Shown here: positions 55,136 to 60,890 of the stretch, piece after piece
How positions within the stretch are numbered: the stretch's first letter is position 1
How the letters are laid out: every line of letters starts with the position of its first letter
DNA from: Fidelibacterota bacterium
Lineage (GTDB): Bacteria; Fidelibacterota; Marinisomatia; SCGC-AAA003-L08; D37C17
Length of the DNA stretch: 60,890 bases
Direction of reading: 5' to 3'
Assembly: GCA_014381415.1 (NCBI GenBank)
Contig: JACNLQ010000055.1
Location: 1 to 60,890 of the forward strand
Notes under the pieces: model-generated
The model's database searches: none
Seen by the model: the letters and a program-made list of their open reading frames with translations, nothing else
Told to the model about the DNA's origin: nothing
Translations under genes and position numbers: made by a program

Positions 55136-56239
55136 ATGAAAAATCTATCAATTTTATTATTAATCTATACCTTTATACTATTAACCGGATGTGCTTCAAC
55201 CTGTATGGAGTATCGCTCTGCTACAACGGCAGCTCGGAGTGAGAAAAACTTACAAAGAGCCGAGGAATGGGGAATTAAAGCTTTAGAGTCCCCAGAATGT
55301 GACCCAGTTAACGATGCTCGTGTACCGTACTTTCTCGCTACTGAAGTTTATTTGAAACAGAAAAATTATATTAAAGTAGCAGAAATGCTTAATATTGCCG
55401 AAAAACGGAATCCAGATCAGCTTTTAGAAAGTCCATTTAAATTGGGGGATACCCCTGTTACAACTATTGGAGAAGGAGTTTTAGCATACAGAGATCAAGA
55501 ATGGGTTAAAATATTCAATAATGCAGTGGATTTAATTCAAAAGGAAAAAATTGAAGATGCCAAAAATCAAATTGAAACAGCTATTCTTTTACATCCATCA
55601 AAAGGAGAAAATTATTCTACATTGGCAGCCATACATTTAAAAAACCAAGATTTAGATGCAGCTCTTAATGCTGCTGACCGTGGCTTGGAAGCCGATAATA
55701 CTAATTCAATGTTGTATCAGCTTAAAGCGGATATTTCGGCCCAACGTGATGAATTGGAATTAGCCAGAGATTTATATTTTAGATCCATCGAATATTCAGA
55801 TGACCCCGGACCTATCATGCGGAAATTATTATTCGTTTATATTGATTTGGGTGATAATGAAAAGGCTATTGATTATTCAAATGAACTCTTGGATAAATAC
55901 CCTAATGATGCAAATTTATATTATAATGTAGGAGTATTATATCAGCGTTTAGCAAAAGATATACAAATTCGTTCAAAGGAAAATTTCAATAAGTTAAACG
56001 AAATGGACAATCCCTCTGAAATATTAATTACCCAAGTTTATACAGAATTCAGGGAAGTAAGAAAGTATGCCAATAATGCAAAAGATTACTTTTATGAGGC
56101 AAGCGACCTTGAAGAAGATGAGAATTTAGATACAAAACATGCAATTTCTGAGATGAAATCAGCCATGAATCAAATGGATGATATTTTTATCCCGTCTATC
56201 AGAAAAATAGCCAAAGCAGCAGGAGTTGAACTCGACTAA
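55136..56239 (+). CDS. TPR-repeat lipoprotein
   Basis: 367 residues. Lipobox LTGC with Cys 19. Several TPRs: NLQRAEEWGIKALESPE, RVPYFLATEVYLKQKNYIKVAEMLNIAEKRNP, NYSTLAAIHLKNQDLDAALNAADRGLEADN, MRKLLFVYIDLGDNEKAIDYSNELLDKYPN and a C-terminal helical region. An envelope scaffold; partners unknown. No SD before the ATG, which is 16 nt after the preceding terminator. Confidence 0.8.
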   Translation: MKNLSILLLIYTFILLTGCASTCMEYRSATTAARSEKNLQRAEEWGIKALESPECDPVNDARVPYFLATEVYLKQKNYIKVAEMLNIAEKRNPDQLLESPFKLGDTPVTTIGEGVLAYRDQEWVKIFNNAVDLIQKEKIEDAKNQIETAILLHPSKGENYSTLAAIHLKNQDLDAALNAADRGLEADNTNSMLYQLKADISAQRDELELARDLYFRSIEYSDDPGPIMRKLLFVYIDLGDNEKAIDYSNELLDKYPNDANLYYNVGVLYQRLAKDIQIRSKENFNKLNEMDNPSEILITQVYTEFREVRKYANNAKDYFYEASDLEEDENLDTKHAISEMKSAMNQMDDIFIPSIRKIAKAAGVELD

Positions 56240-56294
56240 AAACGGAACGAAATTGCCCCGCCCTCTTTTTGACCTATCCAACGTTGAAAAAATT

Positions 56295-57185
56295 TTAACC
56301 CATTCTTTTACGTTTAATTAAATATTCTGAAAGTGCCATGTCCAATGGCGAATCTGTAGATAGGCGAACATAGTCAATATTTTTCTGCCGGCACATTGAT
56401 TTAAGATAATCACAAAATTGATCCATACTTTTCTGATAATCTGACTGTATATGCCAAGGATCAGTAATAATTTCTTCCCCTGATTCCAAATCTCGAAACC
56501 GTGTGCGTTGGGTGAAATCAAGTGTGAGTTCTTGAGGATCTAATACATGAAAAACTACCACTTCGTGACCCTTATATCTAAAATGTTGTAAGCCGGAGAG
56601 AATTTTATCAGGATCATCAAATAAATCAGATATAAGAATAATGAGCCCTCGCTTTTTAATAGCCTCTGCTGTTTTATGCAAAACTGGTGCAATTTCAGTT
56701 TCAGGTCCTGGATTTATATTTTGCATTTGAGAGAGAATAATATTCAAATGGCTTCTTTTTGATCTGGCAGGAATATTAACTCGGATACGATCATCAAATA
56801 GTGTCAAACCAACGGCATCTTGCTGTTTTAACATAAGGTACCCAAGTGATGCCGCCAAAATTTGGCTATACTCCAGCTTAGTCATATTGCCGGATTTATA
56901 GGTCATGGACAAACTTTGATCTATAAGAAGATAAGATTTAAGATTAGTTTCTTCTTCAAATTGTTTAATGAAAAAACGATCTGTTTTACCCCATAACTTC
57001 CAATCAACATGTCGAATTTCATCACCGGCACCATAGGCACGATGTTCTGAAAATTCTACTGAAAATCCGTGGTAAGGACTTTTATGCAGTCCAACGATAA
57101 ATCCTTCTACTACAAATCGAGCTTTGAGGGATAAATTATTTAACCGGGAAATTATATCCGGTGTGAGGATATGACCATTGGGCAT
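56295..57185 (-). CDS. DUF58 (vWA-like) protein, MoxR partner
   Basis: 296 residues. RFVVEGFIVGLHKSPYHGFSVEFSEHRAYGAGDEIRHVDWKLWGKTDRFFIKQFEEE is the DUF58 core; YLLIDQSLSMTY is a MIDAS-like DxSxS loop. Follows moxR by 13 nt. In Bacteroidetes/Spirochaetes these two begin the bat (aerotolerance-type) cluster; bat genes are not adjacent here. Likely cofactor in MoxR-driven envelope protein maturation. Confidence 0.88.
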   Translation of the reverse strand: MPNGHILTPDIISRLNNLSLKARFVVEGFIVGLHKSPYHGFSVEFSEHRAYGAGDEIRHVDWKLWGKTDRFFIKQFEEETNLKSYLLIDQSLSMTYKSGNMTKLEYSQILAASLGYLMLKQQDAVGLTLFDDRIRVNIPARSKRSHLNIILSQMQNINPGPETEIAPVLHKTAEAIKKRGLIILISDLFDDPDKILSGLQHFRYKGHEVVVFHVLDPQELTLDFTQRTRFRDLESGEEIITDPWHIQSDYQKSMDQFCDYLKSMCRQKNIDYVRLSTDSPLDMALSEYLIKRKRMG

Positions 57186-57198
57186 TGGAATTTAGTTA

Positions 57199-58182
57199 TT
57201 AGTTAGCTGATTCTAATAGTTTTTCAAGAATATTATCTCGGCTGATACCATCTGCTTCAGCATTAAAATTTGGGATAATACGATGCCTGAGAACAGGATT
57301 TAACATTTGCTGCACATCAGCAATATCGGGAGTAGTTCTACCATCTAAAAGAGCCTTTGCTTTTGCCCCCAGAATTAAATACATACTGGCACGGGGTCCT
57401 GCCCCCCATTCCAACCAATCTTTTGTGGCAGCAGCTGTTTGACCGTTATTTGAAGTTCGTGTACTGTTTACAAAATCCACGGCATATTCGATAACATTAT
57501 CAGCAACGGGCACATTTCTAACCAATTCCTGATAAGCAAAAAGATCAGCTGCAGACAATATAGGATTCACTTTCTCCACATCAGTACTGGTAGTGGATTT
57601 AACAATAGCTATTTCCTCATCTCGAGATGGATATGAAATTAGGACATTAAACATGAACCTGTCCAATTGGGCTTCTGGTAGTGGATAGGTACCCTCCTGC
57701 TCTATCGGGTTTTGCGTTGCCAATACAAAAAATGGTTCTTCCAAAGTATAGGAGGTCCCACCGGCTGTTACTTTATGCTCCTGCATTGACTCTAAGAGTG
57801 CAGCCTGAGTTTTAGGTGGAGTTCTGTTAATCTCATCCGCAAGTACAATATTTGCAAAAATAGGACCTTTAAAAAATTTAAATTCTCGCTTACCTGTTCC
57901 GTGCTCTTCCTCAATGATTTCTGTACCAGTGATATCGGATGGCATTAAATCGGGTGTAAATTGAATACGATTAAATGACAAATCCATAGCATCGGAAAGC
58001 GTTTTAATGAGAAGGGTTTTGGCTAATCCCGGCACCCCTTCTAACAATACATGCCCTCGACAAAGGAGCGATATGAAAAGATGTTCTACAATATCTTTTT
58101 GACCTATAATAACTTTAGAGATTTCCTGAAATAATTTTTCTCTATCGGCTTGTAATTTTTCTACTAATTGAATATTATCCAT
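57199..58182 (-). CDS. MoxR-family AAA+ ATPase
   Basis: 327 residues. Walker A EGVPGLAKTLLIK, Walker B NIVLADEINRTPPKTQAALLESMQE, sensor LATQNPIEQEGTYPLPEAQLDRFM, and C-terminal lid with GPRASMYL. Chaperone-like ATPase that works with the DUF58 protein coded next. Divergent from rlmN. Confidence 0.94.
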   Translation of the reverse strand: MDNIQLVEKLQADREKLFQEISKVIIGQKDIVEHLFISLLCRGHVLLEGVPGLAKTLLIKTLSDAMDLSFNRIQFTPDLMPSDITGTEIIEEEHGTGKREFKFFKGPIFANIVLADEINRTPPKTQAALLESMQEHKVTAGGTSYTLEEPFFVLATQNPIEQEGTYPLPEAQLDRFMFNVLISYPSRDEEIAIVKSTTSTDVEKVNPILSAADLFAYQELVRNVPVADNVIEYAVDFVNSTRTSNNGQTAAATKDWLEWGAGPRASMYLILGAKAKALLDGRTTPDIADVQQMLNPVLRHRIIPNFNAEADGISRDNILEKLLESAN

Positions 58183-58324
58183 AATTTACCTTATAATTTT
58201 AGGGTTGAAATCTAATGGTGTCTTTCGAGCTCCACAATGAAAATTCACTCAATGACAGATATTATTTGTTGGTAAATTTCCACTGTAATTATTATCACCA
58301 TAAACTTATTAGGAATATATTTAT

Positions 58325-59356
58325 TTGGAAAAAATTTGTATTAAGGGTATGAGTCAAACAGAGCTCCAATCCATTTGTGTTGATGCAGGGGAATCGAAAT
58401 TCAGGGGTGGACAGTTATTTGAGTGGATGTACCGTCATGGAATATCCTCCTTTGATTCCATGTCAAATGTTAATAAGTCATTTAGAGAACATTTGAATAA
58501 AAACTTTATAATTCAGACTCTCACAATTAAAAATGAATTGCAATCCAAAGAGGATAAATCTGTTAAAATTCTGTTTCGCACTCATGATGGCCATTTCATT
58601 GAAACGGTGTCAATGGTAGATAAAAATCGCCACACGGTATGTCTTTCTTCCCAGGTTGGCTGTGCATTGGATTGTCATTTTTGTGCAACAGGAAAAATGG
58701 GACTGAAACGAAACCTCAGCACGGGGGAAATTGTGGATCAGCTTATCTATGTAAGAGAATCTAATGTTCAACCTATTACCAACGTGGTTTTTATGGGTAT
58801 GGGAGAGCCGTTTCATAATTATGATAATGTGTTAAAAGCGTCAGATATTTTTCATTCACCTAAAGGCTTCAATTTAGCTTCAACTCGTATAACAATCTCT
58901 ACGGTTGGTTTACTTCCACAGATAAATCAATTTATTATGGAAAAAAGGCGCTATAAATTGGCTGTTTCATTGAATGCGTCAAATGATAAAGTTCGTACTG
59001 AAATTATGCCCATTAATAAAAAATGGTCCATTAAAGACCTTGTCAATTCTGGTAAGGAATATTCAAATCAAAAAAAACGGCTGATTATGTTTGAATATGT
59101 ATTGCTGAAAGGGATTAATGATTCAATGGAAGATGCTTTAGAGTTGGCAAAATTATTACAGGGAATTCCCTGCAAAATTAATTTAATTCCCTATAATGAG
59201 ATTGAAGGAAAATATCAAAGACCGGATGAATCTACCATTACAAAATTCTCTGAAATATTGCATAATTATAGAGATGGGTATCGAGTATTGGTGAGATGGA
59301 GTAAGGGGCAGGATATTACAGCAGGATGTGGACAATTAGCGGGACAGAAAGTATGA
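58325..59356 (+). CDS. rlmN: 23S rRNA (adenine2503-C2)-methyltransferase (also tRNA)
   Basis: 343 residues. Radical SAM CALDCHFCATGKMG gives the CxxxCxxC cluster; second Cys in the C-terminal TAGCGQLAG and NVVFMGMGEPFHNYDNV. TTG start 58325. Stop overlaps the start of the PNP remnant (ATGA). Confidence 0.96.
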   Translation: MEKICIKGMSQTELQSICVDAGESKFRGGQLFEWMYRHGISSFDSMSNVNKSFREHLNKNFIIQTLTIKNELQSKEDKSVKILFRTHDGHFIETVSMVDKNRHTVCLSSQVGCALDCHFCATGKMGLKRNLSTGEIVDQLIYVRESNVQPITNVVFMGMGEPFHNYDNVLKASDIFHSPKGFNLASTRITISTVGLLPQINQFIMEKRRYKLAVSLNASNDKVRTEIMPINKKWSIKDLVNSGKEYSNQKKRLIMFEYVLLKGINDSMEDALELAKLLQGIPCKINLIPYNEIEGKYQRPDESTITKFSEILHNYRDGYRVLVRWSKGQDITAGCGQLAGQKV

Positions 59357-59729
59357 ATGTGCAATCCTTTACTTCTCATATTATGGAGAAAATCCCCGAA
59401 ACTCTTCAATCAGGTGTGATCCTGGGATCTGGGCTGGGGAATTTTGTTGATAGTTTGGATAATCCAATATTCATACCTTATTCCGGAATTCCAGATTTTC
59501 CCCGCTCTACAGTATCTGGATATAAGGGTGAATGGGTTTTTGGTTACAAAAAAACACTTTACATGAACTAATGAAATCCATCGAATTGGGACTAAAGGTT
59601 GTCGGAATATCCTGTTTGACCAATTATGGCGCAGGAATGGAAGGATCAGTATTATCTCACAAAGATGTACTTGAAAATTTGAGTCAGGTCAGTGATGATT
59701 TTTCTCGGCTTTTAATTGAAATTGTGTAA
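59353..59729 (+). pseudogene. Purine nucleoside phosphorylase, internally deleted and frame-broken
   Basis: ATG 59353 overlaps the rlmN stop. Its first frame (59353-59571) is the PNP N-terminus: VILGSGLGNFVDSLD, IPYSGIPDFPRSTVSGYKGEWVFG, then YKKTLYMN and TAA. A second frame (about 59565-59729) resumes with the PNP C-terminus: MKSIELGLKVVGISCLTNYGAGM, LSHKDVLENLSQVSDDFSRLLIEIV. Between them about 150 residues of the normal 270 (phosphate site, purine site) are lost, and the two ends are in different frames. Non-functional as a phosphorylase. Confidence 0.85.
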
Positions 59730-59775
59730 CGGTTTTAATCTTTCAAAAGCTTTAATCCTTTGAAAGGATGCTTTG

Positions 59776-60890
59776 CTAAAACTCAACTACTGTAATACCC
59801 GATCCGCCTTGATCTTCATCTGCAAAGTGGAATTTTGATACAAATGATTGCTCATTTAGAAATTCATGTATTGCTTCCATAAGTGCGCCAGTCCCTTTGC
59901 CGTGTAGAATATGAACAAACCCCATTCCAGATACAAGTGCAGAATCAAGATGTTTTTCAGTTTCCCGGAGTGCCTCCTCCACCCGTTTTCCTCTCAGGTC
60001 AATTTGCATTTTTGCTATTGTAGAGGTTTTATTAATTGAAAAGTTTGTTTTAGGTTTCACCTCTAATTTCTTAGATGATTCCAGTGATTGTAGTTCAGAT
60101 AATTTAAGAGTGAGTGTGATTCCGTTAACCTCTACTCTGACACTTTTTTTCTTATCCGGTGGGGATATAATTTTACCGGCTATGTTTAAATGTGGAATGT
60201 AAATGGAACACCCTTTTTGTGCATCGCTTTCCAAGAGTGGATTATTCTCAACTTCTATAATATTTTCTTCATGTTGTAATTCTTCAAGTGCTTCCTGAAA
60301 TTGTTCTTTTACCTTTTTAATGGTTTTTTTGCCCGCCTGATTGGTTCGTATTTCAGCAATAAGGTTTTCAGTTTCCCTTCTCGCAGAAATTATTATTTCT
60401 TCGGCTTTTGTTTTAGCAGTTGAAACTGCTTTTTTATGAGCTATATTAATTTCATTTTCTTTGTTGGATATTTTGTTTTCAATTTGCTCAAGTTTTTTTT
60501 CACGTTTTTGTAAATCAATTCTTAGGGACTCTGCCACTAACCATTCTTTTTCTAGCTGTCCCAATAGATGTTCAAGATTCACCGATCCATCGCCCACCAA
60601 TTCTTTAGACCTATTAATAATATCATCACTTAGACCCATTCGTTTCGATATTTCTAAGGCATAACTTGCACCGGGGGTGCCCAACTGAAGTTCATAAGTT
60701 GGTGCGAGTGCCTCTGAATCAAAAATCATTCCCCCATTAACAATTCCCTTTTCATCAGATGCCCACACTTTTAAAGATCCTAAATGGGTGGTTGCAATTA
60801 CTGTACAATTTTGTTTTATCAATGATTCCAATATTGCCCGTGATAGAGCTGCTCCCGCGTCGGGGTCTGTACCAGTTCCCAATTCATCTA
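59776..60890 (-). CDS. mutS2: Endonuclease MutS2, C-terminal part (5' end outside window)
   Basis: About 370 residues visible. Begins inside the ATPase: DELGTGTDPDAGAALSRAILESLI, ATTHLGSLKVWA. Then MutS2-specific linker LQLGTPGASYALEISKRMGL, a long coiled coil (about residues 118-205), KOW-like segment (GCSIYIPHLNIAGKII) and a C-terminal Smr nuclease domain IDLRGKRVEEALRETEKHLD, HILHGKGTGALMEAIHEFL, GITVVEF. MutS2 suppresses recombination or splits collided ribosomes. Edge-truncated only by the window. Confidence 0.95.
   Translation of the reverse strand, partial: DELGTGTDPDAGAALSRAILESLIKQNCTVIATTHLGSLKVWASDEKGIVNGGMIFDSEALAPTYELQLGTPGASYALEISKRMGLSDDIINRSKELVGDGSVNLEHLLGQLEKEWLVAESLRIDLQKREKKLEQIENKISNKENEINIAHKKAVSTAKTKAEEIIISARRETENLIAEIRTNQAGKKTIKKVKEQFQEALEELQHEENIIEVENNPLLESDAQKGCSIYIPHLNIAGKIISPPDKKKSVRVEVNGITLTLKLSELQSLESSKKLEVKPKTNFSINKTSTIAKMQIDLRGKRVEEALRETEKHLDSALVSGMGFVHILHGKGTGALMEAIHEFLNEQSFVSKFHFADEDQGGSGITVVEF

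Noticed and set aside
59532-59571. Programmed frameshift in the PNP gene
   Set aside because: A frameshift at the A-run would join the ends but the phosphate- and purine-binding middle is physically absent, so no active enzyme would result.
1-60890. CRISPR arrays, rRNA genes, transposase genes, prophage
   Set aside because: None found on reading both strands; the only mobile signs are the integron-type integrase and short repeats.

Overview
The window looks like chromosomal DNA of a non-cultured-type, AT-rich Gram-negative bacterium of the FCB superphylum, most likely Marinimicrobia (SAR406)-like. This is inference from gene content: a GldA/GldF/GldG-type ABC exporter, PorV/PorQ-like outer-membrane proteins, class II (plant-like) DAHP synthase, archaeal/eukaryotic-type ProS, an SDR-type threonine dehydrogenase, K+-dependent membrane pyrophosphatase and many lipoproteins. 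No 16S gene is present to confirm it.

Layout. 1-1.9 kb: an accessory insert with an integron-type integrase (running off the left edge) and, in the cassette position opposite it, a VapBC toxin-antitoxin pair. 1.9-8.6 kb: a housekeeping block ispE - tRNA-Gln - prs - rplY(ctc) - pth - hppA - rpsF - rpsR - rplI. 8.7-16.9 kb: priA, a membrane metallopeptidase, a PorV/Q-like barrel protein, a TauE/SafE permease abutting a REP-like repeat, and the threonine-to-glycine pair (kbl + SDR threonine dehydrogenase). 16.9-22.4 kb: proS, recO, rhomboid protease, ychF, an enoyl-reductase-like SDR. 22.7-29.2 kb: a NarL-type two-component system, an ornithine-type aminotransferase flanked by direct repeats, class II DAHP synthase. 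29.4-36.8 kb: yaaA, the Gld-like ABC operon, uvrA. 44.3-50.7 kb: panDBC, nadABC and a GDPD. 50.8-60.9 kb: dnaA translationally coupled to an OmpR/EnvZ-type pair, ssb, a TPR lipoprotein, DUF58 + MoxR, rlmN, a broken purine nucleoside phosphorylase and the 3' part of mutS2.

The most striking region is 36,983-43,990, a seven-gene minus-strand operon: lipoprotein, TPR protein, outer-membrane barrel+TPR protein, MotA, MotB, a shortened FliF-like protein and a FliG-like protein. It carries stator (MotAB), switch (FliG) and an MS-ring-like anchor (FliF RBM3-like region, TM and FliG-binding-like tail) but no FliM/N, export apparatus, rod, hook or flagellin in the window. I read it as an ion-driven, envelope-spanning motor-like machine unrelated to a filament, possibly an undescribed surface-motility or envelope-transport system.

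A second theme is start codons. Several genes whose conserved N-terminus is plainly coded have no in-frame ATG/GTG/TTG where the protein should begin (ispE, TauE, both histidine kinases), and many others use TTG or GTG (proS, recO, panD, panB, panC, rlmN).
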